The notes under the pieces are model-generated. The model was not told the origin of the DNA. It worked only from the letters and a program-made list of their open reading frames with translations, and did no database searches. The translations under genes were made by a program, and so were the position numbers. From Panulirus ornatus (taxonomy: Eukaryota > Arthropoda > Malacostraca > Decapoda > Palinuridae), in contig NC_092235.1 of the NCBI RefSeq assembly GCF_036320965.1, positions 4,309,994-4,373,993 of the forward strand: a stretch of DNA of 64,000 nt. The letters run 5' to 3'. Below, piece after piece: positions 1 through 13,475 of this stretch (its first letter is position 1; each line of letters opens with the position of its first letter).

Positions 1-216
1 CACCTCTGTGCTCCACCTGGCCAACATGACACCAACACTCACTAGTATACTGGCTGACCACACCATCCACCTACGTGCTCCACCTGGCCAACATGACACC
101 AGCACGCACTAGTATACTGGCTGACCACACCATCCACCTCTGTGCTCCACCTGGCCAACATGACACCAACACTCACTAGTATACTGGCTGACCACACCAT
201 CCACCTCTGTGCTCCA
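1..216. repeat. 67-bp tandem repeat
   Basis: Units begin at 1, 68, 135 and 202 (period 67 bp). Each carries a CTCCACCTGGCC segment and an ACTAGTATACTGG segment. Copies differ at few bases. The array probably starts before the window. No coding sense is seen. Confidence 0.95.
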
Positions 217-230
217 CTTGTATTTGTTTC

Positions 231-555
231 ATGATATCCAATTTTTCATGTAAGAAATTGAACATATTGAGGCCTTCTTGTGAGGAAAATATTATTCCAG
301 AGAGTTTAGTTAGAATTGACATTCATGTTATTAAGTTTATGCATCATTATATGATGCTGAATGGTGTTGAAAGTACTAGAAAAATCTACAAAATGTTGTA
401 TATCGGTAATATTAGATCTGTTCATATGATCGAGAACATAATCAATAAAGCACAGAGTTACATCCTCTACACCTCGATTTCTCGTATAAGCGAACTGAAA
501 GCGATCGGTAAATTGTTGGACTTGTTGGTAAAGTCTGGTTTTCATAAACTTCTCA
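231..555 (-). pseudogene. LINE reverse-transcriptase fragment, antisense
   Basis: The minus-strand frame reads like the middle of a non-LTR reverse transcriptase: a QFAY-like stretch, an ED dipeptide, the catalytic-type block VDFSSTFNTIQ, then NVNSN, an in-frame TAA, and FLTRRPQYV. In L2/CR1/Rex-type LINEs these follow in the same order (FAY...EDA...DFSSAFNTI...NS...W..FLT.RPQ.V). Both ends are missing and one stop interrupts the frame, so it is a dead fragment. It abuts the 3' end of a different LINE near 556-565. The clade is a guess; the RT identity is fairly safe. Confidence 0.7.
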
Positions 556-560
556 AAATT

Positions 561-2293
<1,733 letters not shown>

Positions 2294-2294
2294 G

Positions 2295-2366
<72 letters not shown>
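2294..2366. repeat. (TA)n spacer between inverted SINEs
   Basis: About 70 bp of TA forming the loop between two SINE copies in opposite orientation. Confidence 0.95.
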
Positions 2367-2380
<14 letters not shown>

Positions 2381-2614
2381 CTTTTTTTCATACTATTCGT
2401 CATTTCCCGCGTTAGCGAGGTAGCGTTAAGAACAGAGAACTGGGCCTTAGAGGGAATATCCTCACCTGGCCCCCTTCTCTGTTCCTTCGTTTGGAAAATT
2501 AAAAAAAAAAACGAGAGGGGAGGATTTCCAGCCACCCGCTCCCTCCCCTTTTAGTCGCCTTCTACGAAACGCAGGGAATACGTGGGAAGTATTCTTTCTC
2601 CCCTATCCCCAGGG

Positions 2615-2617
<3 letters not shown>
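2367..2617 (-). mobile_element. SINE body copy 3 (inverted)
   Basis: Reverse complement of the SINE: a T-run, then CATACTATTCGTCATTTCCC, CCCGCGTTAGCGAGGTAG, ending CCCCAGGGATA. With copy 2 it forms an inverted repeat with arms of about 240 bp. (TA)n follows at 2618-2702. Confidence 0.88.
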
Positions 2618-2702
<85 letters not shown>

Positions 2703-2707
<5 letters not shown>

Positions 2708-2945
2708 ATGAGTCCACGGGGAAAATGAAACACGATAAGATCCCAGGTGCACTTTCGTGTAATAATCACATCATCAGGAGAGACACAAGAGAGAAATATA
2801 ACAGTCACTTGATATACAACGAAAAGACGTAGCTAGGACGCCATTTGGTAAACATGTGATTTTCCAAGACAGACAACGAGCGCATCATAAACTTATTATG
2901 TGGACAAGAAAGTGAATTGTTTACAAATTTTATCAACAATAAATC
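2703..2945 (-). mobile_element. Penelope-like element 3' end with C-terminal codons
   Basis: On the minus strand the C-terminal codons DKICKQFTFLST and a stop are followed by the terminal region with AATAAGTTTATGATGCGC and the GGCGTCCTAGCTACGTC block. The copy at 45.0 kb reads DKICKEFILST plus stop at the same place. Only this last part is left; no RT or GIY-YIG core is seen. PLE identity is inferred. Confidence 0.5.
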
Positions 2946-4229
2946 ATGGAGATCAGAATCCATAATTTCACTTTGCATACGTTCTTATAATCCTTTGAAG
3001 TTTGAAAATCATTTTGTATTACTTGCATCAGTGACCAATAGATTGCATTACTCATCCTGAAATTTATGCCCTTGATTAAATGAATTTCATTGAGCTGCGA
3101 GTGGTAAAGATTAACATAAACACACTGAAATATCCTTATCATTGATGTCCAAATGCAACAGATTTGTTTTGTTAAGTTATCAGTATCAAGAAATAATTAA
3201 TGTCATGACGGTTTATACCTTTTCTAAATCAAGCAAAACTTATGACCTTACTCATAGGTCACTGATCGTTAAAATCAACACATAAAAATCTATCTTTCCT
3301 CGATAATTATCTTACTTATTTTGCTTTATTGACAATGAAGCACCAGGGTTGACCCCACCCAGGATCTATTACCCTCCTCCTATCCTTCTCTTCCTCACCA
3401 CACAACAAACTATTTTAAAATCCTTCAACTGCCATAAGCATCTCCTCCCCCAACCATCAATAATCAAGACAGACATTCACAGCTTTTGTGTCCAGTTATC
3501 ATTAGCTTTTAGGTATTTAGTGTTTATTTCATTATTGTGGCTCAATGACCTTTAACTGTACATTGTCACTGTATCCACCATCATTATATACATCTTGTTA
3601 TACATTTAATGTGCTTTCAATGTTTGACGTATGGTATGGCTTCAGGCTTTATGACCTTTGCTACTCATAACCATCAACATCTATCAACATATGTACATTC
3701 CTGTTATCATGTAGCAAATATTGTAATGTGAATGGCTTGTCGTATGGTAGAGATACTGGTTTAATGATCTTTACCAGTTAATAACCAATGAATCCAACGA
3801 TACACACATCCCCTGACGTTGTACACAGCGAACCGTCGTATGATAAGGTCCCGTGCCAGGCAGGAACATGGCCAATCTCTCAACAACAAACTACCTGTTA
3901 GACAAGATCAGATACAGGGCCGGGTTGAGGTGAGGACCACTACATACACCTAGAGAGGCTAACAACGCCACCATAGACCCGTGAAGCAGAGACCTGCTGC
4001 TCAACCTAACAATGAGACAAAACTACATTTCAGCATGACACTTGACGGAATCTAACAACAAAAGTATTTTCCTCAGTTGTAAATACATATATATGATTAT
4101 GGATTCTGGCTCAACGATCATTAAATAATCAATAAATCTAATAATTCATAGAGTTTTGCTCCTGTTTCATCCTCTCTCTGGTCGACAACTCATTATGTTA
4201 TTCTCGCTGACAATATGAATATGTAATTA
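2946..4229. other. AT-rich DNA without recognised gene
   Basis: No convincing ORF. Short segments resemble 34.4-34.6 kb (AGGATCTATT...CCTCC and a GTGCCAGGCAGG..CATGGCC type line) and 40.93-41.28 kb (CATCAACATAT...CCTGTTAT...TGACGTATG), so this is old dispersed repeat DNA. Confidence 0.6.
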
Positions 4230-4740
4230 ATGAGAATAAATATTTTGTGTTCGCAGGTAATAATGTAAGGTGTAACTCGCATTAATAAACATACCAGATT
4301 ATCTAACCTTCTATCATATCATCCTTCACCCTCTGTCCTTCCAGATAATGTAAGTCTTGTTATCTTAATGTCTTCGTGTGGGAAATTCTAATGACATTAT
4401 CATCATCCGTCTCTGAATGCCATCAGAGGTATTTTTGTACACAAATATAATTAGCAATATATGCAGCACAATGTAAGTGGTGTGTGACTAACTATAGCTG
4501 TAATATTACCTGTTCATTCTTGCTACTAACACATGACACCAAGTTGCCTGTTAGTCTTATTACACACATTAATACACTGTTGTCTTGGCTTTACATCTCT
4601 ACTAATGATGACACCTAAATCCTTGTCCTGCCTTGATAGTTTTATTTCCACATCTTAAGATGATACTGTAGTTTGCCTGCTATGTGTACACAGTGTAAAC
4701 ATATGTCTACGGTGAATATCACTGGCCATTGTACACTGAC
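4230..4740 (-). pseudogene. CR1-like LINE RT C-terminal remnant
   Basis: On the minus strand, a frame near 4590-4640 reads DLGVIISRDVKPRQQC followed by NKTNRQLGVM. This is the conserved palm/thumb segment of CR1-like LINE reverse transcriptases (DLGV-I-..-KP..QC...KAN..LG). Weaker similarity runs to about 4300. Stops and frame changes are frequent. The same family, with an 80-90 bp internal deletion, lies in the other orientation at 19.03-19.42 kb. Confidence 0.6.
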
Positions 4741-6421
4741 GTTGTTCAGCAATGTAGACCCAAGAGTGAACCTTAGACAGCATTACGATATTTTGTGATG
4801 GACGAAATCTTAACTCAATAAAAGAAAAAATAATGACATCTTAACTGAGTCTGAGAACCTATCATTGATTGTTATAAAATCCAGATGCAAAATATATATT
4901 CCTACTGGATTTCTATAGAATGTACGTGGGACATTGTTTTAGTAAATTATTTTATAAGATAATGAATAAAATCCCATAACTTTTCTGTAGCACAGGGTAC
5001 AGTAATGTATGTAACGTGAAACCGGCAGAATTAACATATCTAACATTAAGATTTCTATTTTGCAGATAACATAAATGTTTTAAATGTTGAAATCAGTAAT
5101 ATCTTCAACAACCTAAACATGATAACATGAAACTTTATATTACAAGCTTTTTATCTGGATTTTACGCATTAAAACGATATTGCCTACAGAAAAGTAATGT
5201 AGTTATTATCAGCACAAGATTTAGAAGGTCTTAAACAAGTTATGAGTTTATATTCTTCAAAAGTTTAGTAAGATCCATTAAGTACACATTGAAAATTAGA
5301 CTTATTTATTTCACTGTGATGAACACTAATGAAAAAATTATCTACGTGTTACTTAGAAATATTCTCTATGAATTAAGCTAAAGTATTTTGAGAGAAAATG
5401 TTTATTGTTATCAGAAATAACAAACAATCAAGTTTGATAAACCAAAGTTCATTAAATGACAAATGAAGAATATGATATATGAATTACAACAATTTTATTA
5501 ACATCACAAAACCAAATACATAACCCAAATAATATAAATCATCAAAAGTTATAAAAAAGAAGCCCTCTCATGACGTAAGCACTTATAGGCAGAATCCGGT
5601 AACACCTCTTGAATGGCATGTGGAAGACAGAGTAGAGTGGCTAGGCTCAGAAGCATGTTCTCCACTTCAACTGACTAATGATATGTTAAGACAACATAAA
5701 CCACATACATCCATTGTGAGGATGGAATCAGGGATGAAACATCTATAACTAGAAAGGTTAAAGATACAAAGATGGTGAAATACCTTTACCTGGGATCAGT
5801 AGCACCTGTGGTAATGGACACACCTTTGTAATGCTTGATCACTTACAACTGATCAACTTTAATACGAAAGTCTTAGGCATTGTCCCTCAGGAGACCATTT
5901 TATAAATATTTATAAAACACATATATATGTTAGATATACGCTATCTCTAGAGTATATCTTTACCCGGGACGTGTTACGCTTGTGTGTATAGACACAACTT
6001 TGTAATGTATGATCCATTACACGACATGAACTTCACTAACCAAGAGTTATACAACGCGTCGTTGGAGAACATTAATGAAATACCTATACAGAATTTTTAT
6101 GTTAGATAAAAGGCATTTATTAGAAGTGAACTTAAAGAAATGATGATGAAAAAAAGGGACATAGATGTAAATATTTTGCTAAAAGATGAAATATTAGCTC
6201 CTTGTTCTATTTTCAGATACCCAGAAGAAAATATATTCTGTAGTTTACTTATGTATATGTTTATGTTTTTCACAACTATTCTAATCTTTGATGTTTTATG
6301 ATTCTGGCTTAAAGAACTTGGTCCTGAACATCTATCATAATGCAACACAATACACATTTATCATAAACAAATTATTTATCACAGTAACTATTATGTCTGT
6401 ACCTGATTCTTTACGTCCTCA
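4741..6421 (+). repeat. Dispersed repeat R1, copy a (interrupted by the provirus)
   Basis: Similar over about 1.7 kb to 34640-36404, and in part to 19740-20900, 40390-40930 (minus) and 42780-43300. Diagnostic pieces are GGTAACACCTCTTGAAT, GGATCAGTAGCACCTGTGG and GAACATTAATCAAATACC-type strings. Other copies show that the repeat derives from a coding sequence with an internal repeat (see 20040-20393). Copy a ends at TTTACGTCCTCA, exactly at the 5' LTR. Confidence 0.75.
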
Positions 6422-6833
6422 TGTGAGACTCACGAACACTACCATTAATTTTTCATTAGCTATACGTTATTATCATTTTACTGTGAGTTACATAGAGTTA
6501 GATGCATGTTGCCACGGGCTCAGTGTTCCCACGGGCTACTGTTAATCAGGATGTTTGAACACGTAAGAGCTGATCTGTTATTTGAACACGTTGTTGAATG
6601 GGTGTTGACGGACTCCCATATAACCCCTGCCAGTGTGACCTGAGGGGACACACTGGTCAGCATCGTCACACTGTTCACTAGAATGTGTCGTAGTGTGTCA
6701 TAAGACTATAGCCCAGAGTACTACAGATGGACGTACAAGTTTTGTTGTAATAAATCTACAAAGGCCGCCTGATCTTCATTGACTACCACAGACGAAGAAG
6801 ACCTGATTTCCTTCCTCTCAACTCAACCTTACA
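6422..6833 (+). repeat. 5' LTR
   Basis: Begins TGTGAGACTCACG, ends CTCAACCTTACA and contains AATAAA at 6749-6754. It is the same length as the 3' LTR at 15538. A CATATAACC stretch lies in the middle; no TATA box is certain. Confidence 0.95.
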
Positions 6834-6835
6834 AA

Positions 6836-6849
6836 TGGTGGCAGTGACG
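6836..6849 (+). other. Primer binding site
   Basis: TGGTGGCAGTGACG lies 2 nt after the LTR. The first ten bases fit the 3' end of an animal tRNA-Leu (CTGCCA plus CCA). The tRNA identity is an inference. Confidence 0.6.
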
Positions 6850-7261
6850 TAAGAACCCACGTGACCACACACGACCGTCACATCTACTTCATATTTCTAC
6901 GTCTGGTGTTGCCAGCAGTCATACAAGCCTACCTGACACAGTCCTGGTGCTCCCTCCTGTGGACGTTAAGGGCGGAAACCACGGCCGCCTACGTGCTCCA
7001 TCACCCGTACCTCAATGCAGTGAAGATACGCCTTTATTGCATTGCTGACACTGTGTCGCTTGCAAGGACATCAAGACAGCGCCACCGCCGTGCAGTGTTG
7101 TCATCACATCCAGACGTGTCAAGCAAGGTCAGCCATCCTGCCAACACCAACGTGGAGGTCATCTTGTCAACCGCTCCAGAGACGCGTCATCATCAGCCGT
7201 GGCGACATCCCAGACGTCAGCATCGCGTGGTCCAGCCCTTGTCGCTCACTCAACTTTCCTG

Positions 7262-7592
7262 CTAGCGAGTCGCTACTCTACACACGTCTCCACCTCGCTA
7301 CACCCAGCGAGTCGCTACTCTGCACACATCTTCACCTCGCTACACCCAGTGAGTCGCTACTCTGCACACATCTTCACCTCGCTACACCCAGCGAGCCGCT
7401 ACTCTGCACACATCTTCACCTCGCTACACCCAGCGAGTCGCTACTCTGCACACATCTTCACCTCGCTACACCCAGCGAGTCGCTACTCTGCACACATCTT
7501 CACCTCGCTATACTCAGCGAGCCGCTACTCTGCACACGTCTTCATCTCGCTACACCCAGCGAGCCGCTACTCTGCACACATCTCCACCTCGT
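7262..7592. repeat. 42-bp tandem repeat in the provirus leader
   Basis: About eight units of 42 bp (GTCGCTACTCTGCACACATC...), a multiple of three, so frames stay open and give 14-residue peptide repeats in more than one frame. It lies between the PBS and gag. The open frames are a by-product of the period, not evidence of a gene. Confidence 0.9.
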
Positions 7593-8078
7593 ACACCCAA
7601 GACGCCTTCGTAAGCGAATCTCCCATTCAGATAAGAACTGTGTCAAAATGGTTCACTCTGTGAGATATGCTCCTTTTGTGTGATACTAGTTCTTAGTCTA
7701 TAAATATAAACATTTATATATTTTGGGTAATATGATTATTCATCTTTGTAGTTTAGCAAATTAATCTAAGTTTTCAGTTATTCTTGCATATATTCTTTCT
7801 TATGTTTTCATACATTGGTACTATTCACTTTAGTGATGATTACTTTCATATATAGAGTCCATTACTGATATGTTATACTATTATGTGCACCTCTCATATA
7901 CAGAGTCTTGTATTCATATGTTATACTGTTATGCCAGCCTTTTATTGCCTTTATTTCATTACAGTATTTTCAAATGATATTCATGTTGTGTATTTTGTAT
8001 TAAGTCAATTGTGTTAATTATATTTTAGATATTTTTTGGGGGGCTATTCCTTACACACTTTATGTAAGATTGTATTAC

Positions 8079-9240
8079 ATGTCCGATGAAATTCCACGCG
8101 GTAATCGTAAAGGTTCATATGTACTTAGGAATTTACCTAGAATCCCTTATTATAAACGGAACCAGCCTTCTAAAATGGTGACGTTACACAAAGTTGTTTT
8201 GACAGATTCTGGTGACACAGATGACCCACAGAAACCTTCTCACACGTTACCACACCCACACCCACCTCCCCCTCCACATCACAAAAACTCCTTCACTAAA
8301 AACCGTTGTAACACTAAAACAAGCTAGGGAACCACACGAGTTATTTGATGGTAAACTGTCAAATTTTAATCGGTGGATTAGAAATGCAGAGGACATTGTT
8401 GAACATAATGGTGATTCAGGAGACAGAGCGTTTATATCGGCTGCTAAAAACCTCATTGATTTCAACCAGCCTAACAATTAAGCTAGGGTTGTCTATGACT
8501 CAGATGACATTGGAAACTGTACATCTTGGGAGGAATTTAAAACGTTGTTTACATCAGGTTGTGAGGAATCATTCTCAGATAGTTTACTACACGTCCTTTT
8601 ACGTGCTCTTAACACAACATACTTGGATGATACGTCAGTCCCTGATCACTGGAGTACCTTACATGGAAGAATGAGATTAGTTAGGCAGGCTTATGAATCC
8701 TTACCCTGGATATCGGCCATGATGAATCCTGAAACTCATGTACAAACATTCATGCGATTATTACACATAACCTTCATTCTCAAGGACCTGACCTCCAGAC
8801 GTAAGACGACGGTTACTTAATGAGAACATCGACCCATCATTGTGGGTCGGTAACAAAAGTGTTGAATTACACTCAAAAGAAAGGTGGTTATTCCAACACC
8901 AAGACACTGGGGAGAGTGTCGGCTTCCCAAAGTGTGACGTAACATTCTAGTGATCAACACAATCATTCTTCTCACGGTCAAATACAGCGATTCAGTGATG
9001 ACAAACACTCACATAAAGTGACGTGCTTCCGGTGTGGCCAACCAGGACATAAAGCGAATGTGTGTCCTTACACATGGGACTCATTCTCACGTGAGCCTCG
9101 ACCAGAACAACAAACGCAGTCAACAACCCATGTCATCACAACCTCGGTCGTCACAATTCTGCCGACCTAGTCATGATTTCCTCCAGTCAGACATCAGGCT
9201 GACCTTCACCCGCTCGCGCCCAACACCACCAAGCAGGTGT
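8079..9240 (+). pseudogene. gag (capsid and zinc-knuckle), disrupted
   Basis: The likely start is ATG at 8079 (MSDEIPRG), leading through a proline/histidine-rich stretch. A frame change near 8320 and an in-frame TAA at 8479 interrupt a capsid-like segment (PHELFDGKLSNFNRWI ... WEEFKTLF). After a further frame change the nucleocapsid knuckle CFRCGQPGHKANVC is coded at 9024-9065 (C-X2-C-X4-H-X4-C). It would package genomic RNA and form the particle shell. It lies upstream of pol, with a 26-bp satellite between them. Not functional as it stands. Confidence 0.8.
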
Positions 9241-9254
9241 TCATATCATAGCAA

Positions 9255-9568
9255 CGCTAGACACACTTCAGCCCAGCCTCAGCTAGACACACTTCAGCCG
9301 AGCCTCAGCTAGACACACTTCAGCCGAGCCTCAGCTAGACACACTTCAGCCCAGCCTCAGCTAGACACACTTCAGCCCAGCCTCAGCTAGACACACTTCA
9401 GCCCAGCCTCAGCTAGACACACTTCAGCCCAGCCTCAGCTAGACACACTTCAGCCGAACCTCAGCTAGACACACTTCAGCCCAGCCTCAGCTAGACTCAC
9501 TTCAGCCGAGCCTCAGGTAGACACACTTCACTTCAGCTGAGCCTCAGCTAGACACACTTCAGCGGAAT
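9255..9568. repeat. 26-bp tandem repeat between gag and protease
   Basis: About 12 units of TAGACACACTTCAGCCCAGC plus CTCAGC. The 26-bp period is not a multiple of three, so this array alone would disturb the gag-pol frame; it may have expanded after insertion. Confidence 0.92.
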
Positions 9569-9723
9569 GTCGAGCATTAGCTAGACAGACGTTATCTAAA
9601 ACAGGTTCATCATGTCATTATCAACAATGACAATCTCTCGCTCATGACAAGACTCCATCACATAAGGAACTCTTAAGACATTTTCGTTCTTCACCATTTT
9701 CTTACATTACAAGTTTCGATTTA

Positions 9724-10020
9724 GTGGGTTCTTTCCAGGATAAGCCAATCACAATCTTTCTAGACAGCGGTACGGAAGCAGATGTCATTCATTATGATTT
9801 TATTCAACCATTAATGGGGCGCACTCAACTTGTTCAATGCTCGGACTTTTACCCATCCCTTCAAAGTATCTCAAATGAAAATCTCGACGTAAGGGACACT
9901 ATTAAAATGAACATTCGCATATGCGACCCGGTCATGACCGTCACCCCTTACATTGTTCATGGTGTAACCTTTCCTGCTAACTTGTTACTAGGACGCCACT
10001 CTATGTGTGCCACAACATAA
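9724..10020 (+). pseudogene. Retroviral-type aspartic protease
   Basis: The active-site motif IFLDSGTEADVI (DSG in place of the DTG seen in many retropepsins) is followed about 70 residues later by ANLLLGRHSM, which matches the hydrophobic-hydrophobic-G motif that closes the active site. The fragment is about 98 residues, a normal retropepsin length. It would mature Gag-Pol. The frame ends at TAA 10018-10020 before RT. Confidence 0.85.
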
Positions 10021-10368
10021 GATCTGTCCTATTTATCATGTGGTTTGTGTTGATAATACGTTCCTGCCATTGTCAGAGATGAGTTTTCACTCAGTCAGAG
10101 TCATTAATACATCTGCTCCCACGTGGGCCCTGCTTCACGGTAGACAATACGCATCCTTTTTACTTTTCTACTCATCATTGTCCTGGTAAACTGAGAACCA
10201 ACATGACTCTGCATAGTAACACATTAACGAAGGTTCCTCTCTCACTTTCTCGAACATGGATGAATGATCATGGACTTAGACATAGTCAGGGTGATCTCGC
10301 ACTAAGAGTAGTTGCTGAACCTTCATCACTAACTGTCACACGACTATCCATGATGGACGCCTCTATTC

Positions 10369-12035
10369 ATGAGACCGCAGATGGAGAGGTCACCATATAC
10401 ATTGCCAATACGGGACCCCACTCCTGTCCGTCTCCGTAGAGGGTCCAAGCTTGTGGAATTCTCCGTTTCGAAGTCCGAAATTCAAGACGAGGAGTTGCAT
10501 GAGTTTAACATCCGTCTAGTCTCACATTCCATTAACCCACCACCACCTACTCCTCCTACCCCTGACTCAGCAGTGCACGGCTTGAGTCAGCTCCCCACCA
10601 TCACCCCTGACATGATATCCAAGGTAGGATTAACCAAACATGTTGACCAGTTAACAGACTTACTTAACCAGTATAGGTCTACTATTGCCTTATCAGGAGA
10701 ACCACTCGGTAGAACTCATTTGGATGTTCACATTATTAACTTAGAGAAAAACACACGTCCCGTTGACGTCCCAGCCTACCGATTGCCACACACACGCGCA
10801 CAGAGACATAGCAAACAAACTTGTTCAGGACATGTTGAAAGATAAGATTATAGAGGAATCACGATCACCATGGAATTCACCACTTCTGATCGTTCCGAAA
10901 AAGGACGGAACTTTTAGACCAGTCATAGATTTTAGAAAACTCAACAACAAGGTCACTTTGAAAGATCGTTTCCCATTACCAGTGGTATCAGAGCTTCTTC
11001 ATAGCCTCGGTAACAATAAGGTATTTTCAACTTTGGATTTATTGAGTGGATTTTGGCAGATTCCCTTGTCAGAGGAAAGCCGCCCCCTGACTGTGTTCAG
11101 TACGCCAGATGGTCATTGGCAGTTCATATGCATCATGGCCTTCGGTCTTCATTCCTCACCGGTGATCACCTTCTCAAGGTTAATGACTAACATTTGTCGT
11201 CACATGTTGGGCAAAGATGTATTGGTTTATCTTGATGATATAATTGTCATGTCTCCAGATATTGCTTCTCATTTCAAAAGTCTTAGAGTATTTCTACGAT
11301 TTAAGGATGCGAACCTAAAAGTCAAGTTATCCAGATGTTCCTTTCTACAAACAAGAATTAATTACTTAGGTCACAGGTGATGAAAACGGTATTCAACCTA
11401 ATGCACATAAAGGCAAAACAATTGTAGAATGGCCAGTCCCTACCACAACATACAAGGTCAAATCCTTCCTTAGTTCAGCAAGATATCATCGAAGATTTAT
11501 CGCTATTTTCGCGAAGATCACAAAACCCCTCACTTCATTTCTGAAACAGGAAGTTACATTCCAGTGGTCTACAGTGCATGACAATGCATTTAACTTATTC
11601 AAACAATACTTGATCGAGGCGCCTACCCTTCGATTTCCCAACTTTGAGAAACCCTTCATTTTGCACACAAATGCTTTTAAACAGGGTCTTGGAGCTGTAC
11701 TTATGCAGGAGTCAAATAAGGGTAGACTTTTTCCCATAGCCTATGCGAGCCATTCATGTTCAAAGACGGAATCGAAATACTCAATAACTGAGTTAGAAGG
11801 CCTTGCAGTTGTTTGGGCACACAAACATTTTAAGAAATACACATATGGTTACCTTATTACAGTTTATACAGATCACTGGGCACTGGTGGGTATTTTTCAA
11901 AGACAAGAACCTACAGGAAAGTTTCAAAGATGATTTTTAACTACACAAACATTTGACCCAGATTTTCGTTTTGTTTCTGGCTCATCCAATGTAGCTGCAG
12001 ACGCGCTTTCCCGCAGAGTGGGTACAGTCACTGTA
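10369..12035 (+). pseudogene. pol: reverse transcriptase and RNase H, frameshifted
   Basis: A linker with RLRRGSKLVEFSV precedes RT, as in gypsy elements. RT blocks in order: WNSPLLIVPKKDGTFR, VIDFRKLNN, TLDLLSGFWQIPL, AFGLHSSP and the catalytic YLDDIIV (about 11227-11250). A frame break near 10790 splits the start of RT and another near 11378 separates the connection domain. RNase H keeps TELEGLAVVW and VYTDHWAL, but the first catalytic Asp of the usual LHTDAS motif is Asn here (LHTNAF). The region ends with SNVAADALSRR. Multiple lesions make it inactive. Confidence 0.92.
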
Positions 12036-12219
12036 GATAATAGCCTCGTAGATGTTGATGTAGAGAGGTTGAGACAGCATCAACGGGATGACCCAGTCTG
12101 GGGTCCTGTCATAGAATTCCTAGAGGGTATAAGATCTTCCTTGGATGCTAAAACAGTTGTTCCAGTCAGAGAATTGTATTTAGCACAGTGAGGGAGTCTT
12201 GTGCAGGGACGCGAAATTA

Positions 12220-13471
12220 GGAGTGCTCGCCCGTGTTGTTAAACAATCATTCCAAAAGCATTAGTACAGGATTTCTTGAAGTTATCACATGATTCAACCC
12301 AGGCTGCACACCCGGGTGCAGATAGATGCTATAAGGAAACTCGTTTGAGGTATTTTTGGCCAAGATGCAGAAAAACATTACAGATCATATTTTGAGGTGC
12401 CAAACCTGTAACACTCACAAGGGAAGTCCCACTACCCCGCAAACTGTGTTGAAATATCCTTTACCTTCATACCCATGGGAAAGAGTTCATATGGACATAT
12501 CAAAAGGTTTGCCTAGGTCCATGGCAGGCTAGAGATACATTTTAGTAATTACTGATGCCTTCAGGAGACATTGTGAATTAGTCCCAGTTCAAAATAAAGA
12601 CGCAGCCACGGTCGCTAAGGCGTTCAAAAAACATATCTTAGACAGACATAATGCGCCGAAGATTTTAGTCACAGATAATGTAGGGGAATTTAATAACTCA
12701 TTATTAGAAGAACTCTGTAAATTGTATAACATAAGTAAATGTAATATAATGGCACATCACCCAGCCTCGAATGGCCTGGCAGAAAGGTTGAACCGTAAGA
12801 TCCTCCAGCGTCTTCCCACCAACATTAATTTTGATCATGATGAATGGGATGAGTACCTGTCGGATGTCCAATGTTCATTAAACTCTGGATATCATAAGTC
12901 AATTGGAGACACTCCCTTCCACGCCTTACACGGTTTTGATAAAGTGTTGCGGTATGACATAACAGCGCCCCTTCCTTCATGTCCAGCGGTCCAGAGATCA
13001 GTTGTAGCGGAAAAATATCGCACGACTCAACTGATTCATCAAAGGATCAAGGAAAATCTCGGTGAAGCCACTACAACCTTCACGAACCAGGCTGATAAAT
13101 CCACGAAACCATCAAAGGTGGCTCCCGGACTCTTGGTAATGGTGCAGGAATTTAACTCTAGAAGTGATGTTCCTAAACTTGACCCAAAATGTTCTGATCC
13201 CTATAGAGTCTTAGCTCATTTAAAGGGACATAGGTTTAGAGTTCGACATCCAAGTACAGTTGACATTCGTGAAGAACATGAGGACCACTTGAAAGTTTTA
13301 CAGTATTCTGAACATGATCATCCCGGTACCACAACAGACAACACTCCTCAAACCCCAAACAATGTCACCCAACCAACTTCTACCACTGTTCAGACTGTCC
13401 CCACACCAGAACCGACCACCCTCACAACACCACCACACACACATCAGTATTCATTAAGACCTCACCTTTAA
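12220..13471 (+). pseudogene. pol: integrase, partly intact
   Basis: An HHCC zinc-binding region with HPGADRCYKETRLRYFW and a CQTC-type pair is broken by a frame change near 12393. The catalytic core shows VHMDI, VTDNVGEFNN and NGLAERLNR, the D,D-35-E triad. The stop TAG near 12532 lies inside the core, while 12722-13471 is open and covers the C-terminal half, ending in a Thr/Pro-rich tail. The stop at 13469-13471 is only 4 nt before the env ATG. Confidence 0.9.
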
Positions 13472-13475
13472 GAAG

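Noticed and set aside
7042..7683. Repeat-peptide ORFs in the provirus leader
   Set aside because: The 42-bp repeat is open in more than one frame, and gag begins later.
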